From: Longimicrobiaceae bacterium
GTDB lineage: Bacteria; Gemmatimonadota; Gemmatimonadetes; Longimicrobiales; Longimicrobiaceae
Direction: 5' to 3'
DNA length: 64,000 bases
Assembly: GCA_036375715.1 (NCBI GenBank)
Contig: DASVBS010000031.1
Coordinates: forward strand, 186,001-250,000
Shown: piece after piece, positions 42,740-51,486 of the stretch
Layout of the letters: each line of letters starts with the position of its first letter
How positions within the stretch are numbered: the first letter of the stretch is position 1
Notes under the pieces: model-generated
The model's input: the letters and a program-made list of their open reading frames with translations, nothing else
The model's database searches: none
What the model was told of the DNA's origin: nothing
Translations under genes and position numbers: made by a program

Positions 42740-43462
42740 ATGAACCCGCAAAGGCTGGCGCCGTGGCCCGGGTGGCGCGAGGGTGCCGTACGTGTATGGC
42801 TGTCCCTGACGCTTCTCTGCTCCGTCCTCGCGTGTGGTGAATCCCCGCGCATTCCTGCGAACGCGGCGTCCGGGGGCGCGGACTCGGCGGCCGAGGTTGC
42901 GAGTTCCCCGTCCGAGGGTGCAAACGCCGGGTCCAAGGTCGCGGGCTTGCCGGCTTCGCCTACGCCTGACTCGGCTGAGTCGCGGACGCCCGCTACGGAG
43001 CCTCCGCGGGCGCAGGCTTCTCCCTTGCTCGCGCTGGACCCCGAAGGTTTGCGGCTGGTGGATCGGGAGACGGGCCGGGCGCGCTCCATCGCTTTCGGCT
43101 CTCCGGGTGACTTCGTCGTCGAGGTGACCTCCCTGGCCCTCGGGGCGCCGTTGGAGAGAGGCTCTTCCCGCGATTGCGGAACGGAGGATGTCTCCTGGGA
43201 AGAGGGTCTCAGCGTCACCCTGCGCTCCAACCGCTTCGTCGGCTGGTTCGTCCGCGGAGACGCGTCCTCCCTGACGACCATGAGTGGAATCGGGGTGGGT
43301 TCTACCCGCGCCGAGCTGGAGAGCGTGTACGTGGCGCAGGTCGCTCCGTCGTCTCTCGGCACCGAGTTCACCGCGGGTGGCATGGCCGGGCTGCTTTCCT
43401 CCACCTCCCCCGATGCGCGCATCACCCGTCTGTGGGCGGGGGAGGTGTGCCTGGGGAGGTAA
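42740..43462 (+). CDS. Hypothetical lipoprotein
   Basis: About 240 residues from ATG 42740; the signal segment VWLSLTLLCSVLAC ends in a lipobox cysteine. A disordered Ser/Ala/Pro-rich linker (about 35-90) precedes a C-terminal domain (about 95-240) with a repeated glycine-turn pattern (GIGVGSTRAELES). The VGSTRAELE motif resembles small outer-membrane assembly domains of the SmpA/BamE-like kind, but I do not claim membership. Not recognised. Start could also be the ATG at 42638 or 42656. Confidence 0.6.
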   Translation: MNPQRLAPWPGWREGAVRVWLSLTLLCSVLACGESPRIPANAASGGADSAAEVASSPSEGANAGSKVAGLPASPTPDSAESRTPATEPPRAQASPLLALDPEGLRLVDRETGRARSIAFGSPGDFVVEVTSLALGAPLERGSSRDCGTEDVSWEEGLSVTLRSNRFVGWFVRGDASSLTTMSGIGVGSTRAELESVYVAQVAPSSLGTEFTAGGMAGLLSSTSPDARITRLWAGEVCLGR

Positions 43463-43620
43463 GATCCCACCCTCTTGAATCCTGCCGGACGCCGCGAGTA
43501 CTTTGACATCCCGGCCTCATCGCAGGCCACGCCGGTCCTACCGTCCCACGCCGGTCGCACCATCCCCGGCCGACCTGCCGAGTCGCGTCGACGCGGCGAT
43601 CCCATGAGAGGAGACGATCG

Positions 43621-44739
43621 ATGATTCCACCTACGCTCGAGCGCGCCGCGATCGTCGCGGTGATCTTTCTGAGCGCCTGCGGCGATTCCCAGCCGGCGAG
43701 CGACCGGGCCTCCGGGGCCGATTCCGCCCAGGCGGCCGAAGCGCTTTCGCCTGAGGGATACCGCTATCTCTCCCAACCGCTGGTCACCGAGATCTACACC
43801 GCCGATCCATCGGCGCACGTCTTCGACGGCCGGATCTACGTCTACGGCTCGCACGACATCGACGGCGACACACCCGCCGACGACATGGGGTCCCACTTCG
43901 AGATGAGGGACTATCAAGTGCTGTCGATGGATAGCGTTGGTGCTCCGGTGACGGTACATCCGGTAGCACTCGACGTCGACGACGTTCCCTGGGCGGATCG
44001 GCAGATGTGGGCGCCGGATGCCGTCTTCAAGGACGGTACTTACTACTTCTACTTCCCGGCCAAGGACACTGCCGGGATCTTCCGCATCGGCGTTGCGACC
44101 GGTGACCGCCCGGAAGGCCCGTTCGAGCCGCAGCCGCAGCCTATCCAGGGGAGCTTCAGCATCGACCCGGCGGTCTTCACCGACGAGGATGGCACCAGCT
44201 ACATGTACTTCGGCGGGATCTGGGGCGGGCAGCTCCAATGCTGGACGACGGGCGAGTACGATCCGAATTGCCAGCGCACGGACCACCAGGAGGAGGGTCA
44301 GCCGGCGCTGATGCCCAAGGTTGCCCGATTGAGCGACGATATGCTGCAGTTCGCCGAGCCTCCGCGCGACGCCGTGATCGTGGATGAGCAGGGGAGGCCG
44401 CTCCTCGGGGGCGACACGGAGCGGCGCTTCTTCGAGGCGCCGTGGATGCACAAGTACAACGGGCAATACTACCTGAGCTACTCCACCGGAGACACCCACT
44501 ACCTCGTCTACGCCGTGGGCGACTCGCCCTACGGGCCGTTCACTTATCGCGGGCGCATCCTGGAGCCGGTGCAGGGATGGACCACCCACCACTCCATCGT
44601 AGAGGTGGATGGCCGCTGGTACCTGTTCTACCACGACACCCAGCTCTCCAACGAGACGCACCTGCGCAACATCAAGGTCACGGAGCTTACGCACCGTCCA
44701 GACGGCACGATCGAGACGATCGACCCCTTCATCCGCTGA
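43621..44739 (+). CDS. GH43-family glycoside hydrolase lipoprotein
   Basis: 372 residues. The signal peptide ends in the lipobox LSAC. Five-bladed propeller residues of GH43 are present: catalytic base in TADPSAHVFDGRIYVYGSHD, DRQMWAPDAVFKDGTYYFYF, the pKa-modulating Asp in FSIDPAVFTDEDG, and the general acid Glu in FFEAPWMHKYNGQYYLSYS. Such enzymes act on beta-xylosides or alpha-arabinosides. Without a C-terminal sandwich domain the specificity cannot be told. Encoded alone; surface or periplasmic location is inferred from the lipobox. Confidence 0.9.
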   Translation: MIPPTLERAAIVAVIFLSACGDSQPASDRASGADSAQAAEALSPEGYRYLSQPLVTEIYTADPSAHVFDGRIYVYGSHDIDGDTPADDMGSHFEMRDYQVLSMDSVGAPVTVHPVALDVDDVPWADRQMWAPDAVFKDGTYYFYFPAKDTAGIFRIGVATGDRPEGPFEPQPQPIQGSFSIDPAVFTDEDGTSYMYFGGIWGGQLQCWTTGEYDPNCQRTDHQEEGQPALMPKVARLSDDMLQFAEPPRDAVIVDEQGRPLLGGDTERRFFEAPWMHKYNGQYYLSYSTGDTHYLVYAVGDSPYGPFTYRGRILEPVQGWTTHHSIVEVDGRWYLFYHDTQLSNETHLRNIKVTELTHRPDGTIETIDPFIR

Positions 44740-45095
44740 CCTGCCGAGCCCCTGGTCGGCCCGGGTGGATCAAGACTACCGCCCGCTTGCCCACGCCGGG
44801 GCGACCGGGGAGCGGATGCGGCACGGAGCAACCGACCCAGGCCGACCAGGGAGCTATTGCACCACGCTCTCGCGGCGTCGTCGGCCCTCGGCAAGAGCCG
44901 GGCAGGTAGGAGGCGGAAAAAGGACCTTGGCGAAGATCATCCCCGGGCCGTATCTGGCCCGGGGACCAATGGTCGGTCCGGTCAGGCTTTTGCGTGAGCT
45001 CTCTGCGGTTTCCGCCCCGCGGCGGCAGTTGCTGACCTTCAGATCCACTCGATGCACGCATGAGCAGAGCACCCGGTAGCTTCTCCAGGATTCCG
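44740..45095 (+). other. Intergenic region with a perfect GC-rich hairpin
   Basis: About 355 nt without a convincing gene. CCCCGGGCC at 44941-44949 pairs exactly with GGCCCGGGG at 44956-44964 around a 6-nt loop. No U tract follows, but TTTT occurs some 25 nt later. It may terminate the GH43 transcript weakly or act in the leader of the next small gene. Confidence 0.4.
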
Positions 45096-45254
45096 ATGGA
45101 AAACGCTGCGCGCCAGCTCAACAAGAGCGCGGGGCTGTACCTTTCCGAGTCGCAGCAGAGAGGGCTGGCCGTCGGTCTGTTCGTGGGCACCGTGGCTGGC
45201 TTTGCCGCCCTCACCTGGGGGTTGGGGGTCGCCCTGCGTCGTCACCTGAAATAG
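45096..45254 (+). CDS. Possible small single-pass membrane protein
   Basis: 52 residues from ATG 45096 (or 64 from ATG 45060). One clear membrane segment (GLAVGLFVGTVAGFAALTWGLGVALRR) ends with basic residues. The frame uses high third-position GC like its neighbours. Too short for a family call; function unknown. Confidence 0.4.
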   Translation: MENAARQLNKSAGLYLSESQQRGLAVGLFVGTVAGFAALTWGLGVALRRHLK

Positions 45255-45327
45255 GCGGTCACCGCGGCGCGTCGGACCTTCACCAAGGCCGCCACGCGAC
45301 ATCGATTCCCACACTCGCTCTGCATCG

Positions 45328-45963
45328 GTGTCATTCCGTCTGCTGCCCGCGCTTATCACCCTGCTCGCGGTCGGCTCCGCCTTCGCGCAGCCCCTCCAGG
45401 CGCAGGCGGAGCGGTCGCTTTTCGACGGCACCTCCCTTGCCGGCTGGGAAGTCAGCGACTTCTTCGCGCCGGGCGAAGTGGAGGTCCGGGAGAGGGCGAT
45501 TTATCTCCGCCAGGGTGACCCTCTCGCCGGAATCACGTGGACCGGCGAGTTCCCCACGATCGACTACGAGGTCAGCCTCGAGGCGATGCGCGTGCGGGGG
45601 AGCGATTTCTTCAGCGCGATCACTTTCCCGGTTGGCGAGGAGCACTGCACCCTGGTGATGGGGGGCTGGGGCGGGAGCGTCGTCGGTCTGAGCAGCATCA
45701 ATGGCGCGGATGCCTCCGAGAATGAGACGAGCCGCTGGGTGCGATTCGAGAACGGTCGATGGTATCGGGTGCGGCTGCGCGTCACCAGGGAGAAGATCGA
45801 GGCCTGGATCGACGACGAATCGGTGGTGGACTTCACCCACATCGGACGGCTCCTCTCGGTGCGTGTGGAGGTGGTTCCCAGCCAGCCGTTCGGCATCGCC
45901 ACCTGGATGACGGAGGGTGCAGTGCGCGACATCCGCCTGCGGTTGCTCCAGCCGGATTCCTGA
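45328..45963 (+). CDS. Secreted DUF1080 (LamG-like) protein
   Basis: 211 residues with a signal peptide (LPALITLLAVGSAFAQ) and one jelly-roll domain: SLFDGTSLAGWEVSDFF at the start, then YEVSLEAMRVRGSDFF and FENGRWYRVRLRVTREKIEAWIDDESVVDF. This is the DUF1080 fold, also called 3-keto-disaccharide hydrolase domain after characterised members. It may bind or cleave a sugar. GTG start at 45328. A second DUF1080 gene follows 0.8 kb later. Confidence 0.8.
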   Translation: MSFRLLPALITLLAVGSAFAQPLQAQAERSLFDGTSLAGWEVSDFFAPGEVEVRERAIYLRQGDPLAGITWTGEFPTIDYEVSLEAMRVRGSDFFSAITFPVGEEHCTLVMGGWGGSVVGLSSINGADASENETSRWVRFENGRWYRVRLRVTREKIEAWIDDESVVDFTHIGRLLSVRVEVVPSQPFGIATWMTEGAVRDIRLRLLQPDS

Positions 45964-46125
45964 GGGCGGCAGGCACCCGGGCTCGGCCCCGGGGCACGCA
46001 CGCGCGATGATTGCCCGGCTCCGCAGACGATTGCCCGCTACAGAATGGGCCGTGCCCTTCCGATCCCTGCCGCACAGGGCGTGCGGCGCTTCCCGCTGCG
46101 AGCTTCACCGTGCAGGAGGTGCAGT

Positions 46126-46638
46126 ATGATCCGCCTCGCCCGCTCGTTCGCACTCATCCTCTTTGCCCTTCTCACCGCCGGTACGCTGCTGGCGCAGGAG
46201 CCGCCGCCGGAGCCAGAGCCGGGCAGTGAACCCGGGATCTGGATCGCCGATGCCAGCGGGGAGCTGCGACCGGTACCGCCGGTCGCCGCGACTTTCCTGC
46301 GTGAGGAGAAGGATGCCGGAGGGGAGCTCGTACTGCTGATCGAACGCTTCGAGGGCACCGTGACGGCAGCGCTTTCCTCGGGTCAGCTCGGCGTCACCCG
46401 AGTTCGCCAGGCGCTCGCCCAGAACGGCGTGCCGGCGCAGCGTGTGAGCTCCGAGTTGGCGTATGTGGAGCCACGCTACCGTCCGCTCATCCTGACCGGC
46501 AGCCGTCCCTTTCCGGAGCGACTCGGCTTCGATGCGGCGTACCTGGTCAAGGTTCGCCTGGCGAAAGGGTGGGACCCGGGCCGGTTGATCGACGCGGCGT
46601 TCGGCGCGGGTGCCACGCGGGTGCTGTCGCTGCGCTGA
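46126..46638 (+). CDS. Secreted SIMPL-domain-like protein
   Basis: 170 residues from ATG 46126, with a strong AGGAGGT site upstream. Signal peptide (SFALILFALLTAGTLLAQ), a Pro/Glu linker, then a domain with SSGQLGVTRVRQALAQNGVPAQRVSSELAYVEPRY and AAYLVKVRLAKGWDPGRLIDAAFGAGATRV. This order (pairing helix, then VxV strand, then AGA turn) is that of SIMPL/DUF541 periplasmic proteins. Function of the family is poorly known. Confidence 0.6.
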   Translation: MIRLARSFALILFALLTAGTLLAQEPPPEPEPGSEPGIWIADASGELRPVPPVAATFLREEKDAGGELVLLIERFEGTVTAALSSGQLGVTRVRQALAQNGVPAQRVSSELAYVEPRYRPLILTGSRPFPERLGFDAAYLVKVRLAKGWDPGRLIDAAFGAGATRVLSLR

Positions 46639-46751
46639 GACGGCGGCCAGGCAACCGGGCACGGGCAGCGCGGTTGCCGGGGTAGCCCTGACGGCCGATC
46701 TTGTCGTCGGCCTCGCACTACCCGGAATCCACCGTTCTGCCCGACACCTCG

Positions 46752-47531
46752 ATGCGTCTCACATACGCTGCGGCTCCGCTTCTGCTCTGCCTTCTCTCCA
46801 GTTGTGCCTCCACCGCTCCTGGCTCGCCTTCCATCGGCGTCGGAGCGCCGCCACCGGAGGGCGCGGAAGTGCTCTTCGACGGCACGCGCGAGATGCTGGA
46901 CGAGAAGTGGACGTACTGGGAAGGGCCGCGCTTCTCCTCCTCACTCCCCATCAAGTGGCGCATCGTGGACGACCCGGTGGACGAGGGGACGGTTTTGATG
47001 AGCTGGGATCCCGCGGCGGAGGGCGGGCTCTACGGCGCGGCGGACATCGTCACCCAGAAGGAGTTCAGGGATTTCCAGCTCCACGTGGAGTTCCTGGTGG
47101 CGAACCCCGGCGGCAACAGCGGCGTTTATCTCCAGAACCGCTACGAGATCCAGATACTCGATGGCGATTCGACGGCCCACGGTATGGCGGCCGTGATCAA
47201 CGAGGCGGCGGCACCGTATCACCCCTATCGCGGGGCAGGCCAGTGGAACGCCTACGACGTGCGGTTCCGCGCCGCGCGCTTCGAGAACGGCGTTCGCACC
47301 GAGCCCGCAATGGTCACCCTCTACTTCAATGGTGTAAAGGTCCACCAGAACCAGCCGATCCAGCGCGTCTGGGGCGGCCCGAATTCCGGCATCGACGGGG
47401 GGAACGACGAAGGGCGGGGGATCACGGACACTCCCGGCGGAATCAAGCTCCAGGCCGAGGGACACGACGTACGCTACCGCAACATCTGGATTCGGGAGCT
47501 GAACCTGGAGGAGCCGAATACCGACTTCTGA
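46752..47531 (+). CDS. DUF1080-domain lipoprotein (3-keto-disaccharide hydrolase type)
   Basis: 259 residues from ATG 46752; the signal peptide ends in the lipobox LLSSC. The domain shows EVLFDGTREMLDEKW, FRDFQLHVEFLVANPGGNSGVYLQNRYEIQILD, and the C-terminal GGIKLQAEGHDVRYRNIWIREL, which are the classic DUF1080 motifs. Members have been linked to hydrolysis of 3-keto-glycosides. It is closer to the family core than the gene at 45328. Start could also be ATG 46701. Confidence 0.88.
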   Translation: MRLTYAAAPLLLCLLSSCASTAPGSPSIGVGAPPPEGAEVLFDGTREMLDEKWTYWEGPRFSSSLPIKWRIVDDPVDEGTVLMSWDPAAEGGLYGAADIVTQKEFRDFQLHVEFLVANPGGNSGVYLQNRYEIQILDGDSTAHGMAAVINEAAAPYHPYRGAGQWNAYDVRFRAARFENGVRTEPAMVTLYFNGVKVHQNQPIQRVWGGPNSGIDGGNDEGRGITDTPGGIKLQAEGHDVRYRNIWIRELNLEEPNTDF

Positions 47532-47577
47532 TCAGGCTGACACCCGGCAAGTAAACCCGCGGGATGCTTGATCTCTC

Positions 47578-48228
47578 CTACGACGCCGGCTTCTCCACGA
47601 ATCTATAGCTCGCGTGCGTGTCGTAGTCGATTCCGTGCTTGCGCTTGAGCTCCTGAATGTACGCGAGCGTAACGCGTGTGTGTGGACTGGCGACGCCGTC
47701 CCCGTAGGGCTCGCAGGTGTGGAGCAGAATTTCCTCCAGGCATTCCGAGAGCGTCATGCGCTTGTGGACAGCGAGGTCCTCCAGCAACGCGGCCAACCGC
47801 TTCTCCAGGCGCACCGGCACGTCCACCCGCTCGATCTCCACCGGATCGCCGACGTGGTAGATGGAATGACCGAACGATAGCCGATAGCCGTTCAGGTCCT
47901 CGACCAGGTAATCGCGGATGCCATAGTCCCGGTCCCCGGGGGGCTCTATGATGCGCGCCCCCCTGCTCGCCTGCATTGCGTGCAGGCCATCCGCATCGTC
48001 CACGACGATCGCCACCGCAAGCCCCGCCGGTTGGGGCACGCCCAGTTGGAAGAAGAGGACGATCTCGTCCAGCCGCACTCCGCCGAAGGTCGGGGGCTCA
48101 CCCCAGGTGAACTCTTCCTCGAACCCCAGGACGGACGTGTAGTAGTCGATCGCGGCGCGTATCTCAGGGACGGTCAGGACCGGGTGGAGGCGATCGCTCT
48201 GGACCGGCGTGGGCGGTGGGTTGGACAT
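47578..48228 (-). CDS. VOC (glyoxalase-like) protein with C-terminal helical domain
   Basis: 216 residues from the ATG at 48228, which is preceded by AGGAGG on the minus strand; the longer frame from 48312 is less likely. Residues 10-125 form a VOC fold (LHPVLTVPEIRAAIDYYTSVLGFEEEF; YLVEDLNGYRLSFGH). Residues about 135-216 form a separate helical region (VRLEKRLAALLEDLAVHKRMTLSECLEEILLHTCEP) resembling a ribbon-helix-helix or MetJ/Arc-like segment. The combination suggests a ligand-binding or antibiotic-resistance-type domain attached to an oligomerisation module. Confidence 0.75.
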   Translation of the reverse strand: MSNPPPTPVQSDRLHPVLTVPEIRAAIDYYTSVLGFEEEFTWGEPPTFGGVRLDEIVLFFQLGVPQPAGLAVAIVVDDADGLHAMQASRGARIIEPPGDRDYGIRDYLVEDLNGYRLSFGHSIYHVGDPVEIERVDVPVRLEKRLAALLEDLAVHKRMTLSECLEEILLHTCEPYGDGVASPHTRVTLAYIQELKRKHGIDYDTHASYRFVEKPAS

Positions 48229-48329
48229 GGTTCCTCCTGGAGAGGCGGGGGGAGGCGGAAAGACGATCGGCGCCACTGCCATCACCTTGGCGGCGGCGCC
48301 GATCGCAAGCAATGCCTTTGCTTCGAAGC

Positions 48330-48701
48330 TCAGTCGTAGCGGCTATCCATCCGCAGCTCCTCCTCCACCGGCCGGACCTCGATCGATCCGATCCGCGCGG
48401 ACGGCCACCCCGCGGCCACCTCGAGCGCCTCCTCCCGGTTCGCCACCTCGATCAGGAAGTAGCCGCCGATGTACTCCTTGGCCTCGGTGAAAGGGCCATC
48501 CGTGATCGACGGCTTCCCGTCGCGTACCCGCACGGTGGCCGACTTGCGGGCGCTCTGCAAGGCGTACGTCGAGACCAGCTTGCCGCTGCGACGCAGGGAA
48601 TCGACGTAATCCAGCGTCTCCTGCCTGAGCCGATGCCACTCCTCTTCCGAGAGGGCATTCAGCTTCGCTTCCTCCTCGTACGCGAAGCAGAGAAACTTCA
48701 T
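48330..48701 (-). CDS. YCII-like DGPF-domain protein (no sigma factor beside it)
   Basis: 123 residues: MKFLCFAYEEEAKLNALSEE opening, then the motif ITDGPFTEAKEYIGGYFLIEV and GSIEVRPVEE at the end. Same family as the gene at 40910, about a third similar by eye. Unlike that one, it has no ECF42 gene next to it, so it may work with the sigma factor 6 kb away. The EAL/HDOD gene lies 4 nt upstream on the same strand. Confidence 0.88.
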   Translation of the reverse strand: MKFLCFAYEEEAKLNALSEEEWHRLRQETLDYVDSLRRSGKLVSTYALQSARKSATVRVRDGKPSITDGPFTEAKEYIGGYFLIEVANREEALEVAAGWPSARIGSIEVRPVEEELRMDSRYD

Positions 48702-48705
48702 CGCG

Positions 48706-49932
48706 TCACCCCGCGGTTACGGGCACTCGATCACGCGCCCAGTTCAATGACTCCAGGTAGATGTCGGGGAGCTCGAACGGCGAGATGGCCACCGAGGCGG
48801 CCAGGGCCGTCATCCTTTCCCACTCCGCCGCCTCGTACGATTCCGCCAGCTGCAGCCATACGGCGTACGGTCCGTCGCGCTTCAGCAGCGCGGTCTTCAC
48901 CTCCTCCGCCAGGTCCACCCGTTCGAGAAGCTCCGCCATCGGCATGCGCAGGAGCGCATCCATCAGTGAAAACAGCCCGACCATGAAGAGCGACCCCGCT
49001 TGCTCCCGCTTACCCGCCGCTTCTCCCAGCCGTTCCAGCAGCCGACCGCGCAGCACCGCGGCGTGTACGAGCTCGACGTCAGTCGCCTTGCCGCGCGCCA
49101 GTGACGAGGCGAAGAGCAGCGCCAGCCAGCGGTGCAGCTGCTCCCGTCCGAGCAGGCGGATCGCGTGCATGATCGACTCGATGCCGCGCCCACCGCCCGC
49201 GGCGGCGTTCACCATACGCAGAAGCTTGTAGCTGAGGGAGGGGTCGCGGCGGAAGGTCTCCTCGATCTCGATGTCGGAGGTCCCGTCATCGCGCAGGCGG
49301 TTCATGAGCTGCAGGATGGCGAGCTGATCCGCCGAGATCCCCTGACCGGAGATCACCTCGGGACGGGCGAAGAAGTATCCCTGGAAGAGCTCGAAGCCGA
49401 TCTCGCGACAGGCGTCACGAACCTCCGCTGTTTCCACGCGTTCGGCCAGCAGTCGCACCGGCTGACCGCGCAGCCTGTCGGCTACCGCCCGCAGCTCTTC
49501 CATGGGCCGGTTCAGCACGTCGACTTTAACGATGCGCGCGTGCGGAAGCAGCGCCTCGTGCGGCCCGCCCGGTTCGTAATCGTCGAGCGCGAGTTGGTAC
49601 CCGGCCTGCGCGAGGTGGGCACAGGCGCGGGCGACCGGCTCGTCGCCGAGCACGTCTTCGAGCAGCTCCACGATCACCGTCTCGGGGTCGAGCAGGTCGT
49701 AGGAGCCGCTCAGGAGCATCTGGCGGCTGAAGTTCAGGTAGGCGGTGTGACCGCGAGTGATCCGGTCGAGGCCGATTTCGAGGAAGGACTGGACGATGAC
49801 ATCGAGCGACATCTGCTCGGTGCTCGTCCCGTCTGCGCTGGAGCTCTGGGCTCCGCCCCGGTAAAGCAGCTCGTATCCGTGCAGCTCACCGGCCGCGTCG
49901 AAGATCGGCTGCCGCGCAACAAAGAGTTCCAA
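48706..49932 (-). CDS. EAL-HDOD signalling protein (YuxH type), probably non-catalytic EAL
   Basis: 408 residues. The N-terminal EAL domain (1-200) starts ARQPIFDAAGELHGYELLYR, with ELL in place of EAL, LNFSRQ, VIVELLEDV, and LALDDYEPG where active enzymes have DDFG. Metal and substrate residues look altered, so c-di-GMP hydrolysis is unlikely. The HDOD domain (about 205-400) has AILQLMNRLRDDG, SYKLLRMVNAA and SIMHAIRLLGREQLHRWL. Such proteins act as signalling hubs for motility or division. Flanked by the kinase pair, which suggests one pathway. Confidence 0.9.
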   Translation of the reverse strand: MELFVARQPIFDAAGELHGYELLYRGGAQSSSADGTSTEQMSLDVIVQSFLEIGLDRITRGHTAYLNFSRQMLLSGSYDLLDPETVIVELLEDVLGDEPVARACAHLAQAGYQLALDDYEPGGPHEALLPHARIVKVDVLNRPMEELRAVADRLRGQPVRLLAERVETAEVRDACREIGFELFQGYFFARPEVISGQGISADQLAILQLMNRLRDDGTSDIEIEETFRRDPSLSYKLLRMVNAAAGGGRGIESIMHAIRLLGREQLHRWLALLFASSLARGKATDVELVHAAVLRGRLLERLGEAAGKREQAGSLFMVGLFSLMDALLRMPMAELLERVDLAEEVKTALLKRDGPYAVWLQLAESYEAAEWERMTALAASVAISPFELPDIYLESLNWARDRVPVTAG

Positions 49933-49971
49933 AGAGACCCCACAGCGACCGTTCCTCCCCGGACGAGGAAG

Positions 49972-51486
49972 TCAGCGGGCGACGTCCTCCACGAGGCGGA
50001 TGACCTCGGTCATGTCGAATGGTTTGATCAGGTGCGGCCGATCCGCCAGCTGCACCCCGGGATCCGGAGCCGCGTCGGACATGAAGATCGTCCGCCCTTT
50101 CAGCTCAGGGTTCTGGTCGAGGTGCCGGAGCAGGTCCGACTTACCCGCCATTCCGAGATCCGCCAGGACGACGTCGAACGGCTGCTGGGTAGCGAGGCGC
50201 AACGCCTCGAAGGCATCCACCGCCTGGACCACCTCGTGTCCGTGCCGCCCCAGGAAGAGCGTGATGGCCAGCCGCAGAGTGGGCTCGTCATCCGCCACGA
50301 GCACGCGCAGAGGGCGAGTCGGAAGGCTGCGAAGCCGCGGCCGCGGTGTGCGCCGAGCGACCTGGGTCGGGACCGGCTCATAGCGCGGCAGGCGAAGATA
50401 AAAGGCGCTCCCCCGTCCGTCCACGCTGTCGGCCCACAGGTGCCCGCCGTGCTCCCGCACGATCGAGTGCGCGACGCCCAAGCCGATCCCCGCTTCCGCC
50501 TCCTCCAGCTCCAGCGAGCCAAAGAGGTGAGGCAGCTTGGAACGCGGGATCGCCGGGCCATTGTCGATCACGCTGAGAAGCACTCCGTCGCTGGACTCAC
50601 GCGTGCGCACGGTCAGGCGGGCATCGGGCACGCCGTCGAGCGTTCGCTCTGCCCGGATCACCAGTGCCAGCACCGCGCGCTGGATAGCTCCGCGATCGCC
50701 GCAGATCTGGGCGAGACCCGGGTCCAGATCGCGTCGCACCTCGATTCCGGAGGTCTCGAGGGGGTACTGGCGCAGCATCAGGATCGTGTCCACGAGCTCG
50801 TTCAGGTCGAGCGTGCCCCCGGACGGCCGTAGTTGCTGGTCCGCAAAGCCCAGCAGGTTGCCAATGATGGTGGCGATCCGGTTGCACTCCTGGCTGACGA
50901 TCTCCAGGGCCTGCGCCTGCTCCGGATCCTCCGTTTCGCGCGCGACGAGCTGGGCGAACCCTTTGATGCTCGCGAGCGGATTGTTGATCTGGTGCGCGAC
51001 GCCACCGGCGAGCTCGCCCACCGCGGCAAGGCGCTCCGCGCGCTTCCGCCGGGCCACCTCTGCCGCCAGCACTGTGCGATCCTCGATCAACACGAAAGCA
51101 CCAAGGGTGCCTCCGAAGATGAACGATCGGACTCCCAGGCCCAGACGCGCATCTCCCCAGGCCGTCTCGCACGCGAAGGCGATGCGGCCCGCCATCATTC
51201 CGGCGCGGTACCGCTCGCCCCACCCCTCCACCTCGAGCTTCGGCATGACCTCCCGGAAGAGGTCCCGGCCGATCAGCTCGGCCGCCACGGCGTCCAGGCG
51301 CAACTCGGCCACGTTGTTCAGGTAGCCGATGCGCCCCAACCCGTCGAGCAGCAGGACGGCACCCGGAAACTGGTCCAGTAGCCCGAGCGGCATCGTGGAA
51401 AGCGCCGCAAGACTGCCCACCAGTAGCTCCGGACTCTCGCTACTGGCAGCCTGATCAGGGGGGCCGTAGACGGCTTGGTTCATCAC
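49972..51486 (-). CDS. PAS-histidine kinase-receiver hybrid, decayed copy
   Basis: 504 residues, a close paralogue of the gene just upstream (same domain order and length). PAS (about 30-145), DHp with H-box VAHQINNPLASI (Gln replaces the conserved Glu after His), HATPase, then a receiver (about 390-504; VLVADDEPTLRLAI, phosphoacceptor Asp in VVLADLGM, LIKPFD). The N-box reads LALVIRAERTL with no Asn, and the G1 box is DNGPAIP. ATP binding is doubtful, while His and the receiver Asp remain. The start overlaps the paralogue stop by 4 nt. Confidence 0.9.
   Translation of the reverse strand: MMNQAVYGPPDQAASSESPELLVGSLAALSTMPLGLLDQFPGAVLLLDGLGRIGYLNNVAELRLDAVAAELIGRDLFREVMPKLEVEGWGERYRAGMMAGRIAFACETAWGDARLGLGVRSFIFGGTLGAFVLIEDRTVLAAEVARRKRAERLAAVGELAGGVAHQINNPLASIKGFAQLVARETEDPEQAQALEIVSQECNRIATIIGNLLGFADQQLRPSGGTLDLNELVDTILMLRQYPLETSGIEVRRDLDPGLAQICGDRGAIQRAVLALVIRAERTLDGVPDARLTVRTRESSDGVLLSVIDNGPAIPRSKLPHLFGSLELEEAEAGIGLGVAHSIVREHGGHLWADSVDGRGSAFYLRLPRYEPVPTQVARRTPRPRLRSLPTRPLRVLVADDEPTLRLAITLFLGRHGHEVVQAVDAFEALRLATQQPFDVVLADLGMAGKSDLLRHLDQNPELKGRTIFMSDAAPDPGVQLADRPHLIKPFDMTEVIRLVEDVAR

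Noticed and set aside
42229-44694. Open frame of 821 codons on the minus strand.
   Set aside because: Runs antisense to the sigma factor, a lipoprotein gene and the GH43 gene, with no recognisable domain.
49132-50832. Long plus-strand frame opposite the EAL-HDOD and kinase genes.
   Set aside because: Both genes on the minus strand have clear domains; this frame has none. The same applies to 52146-53507 and to the one opposite the binding-protein gene (38346-39857).
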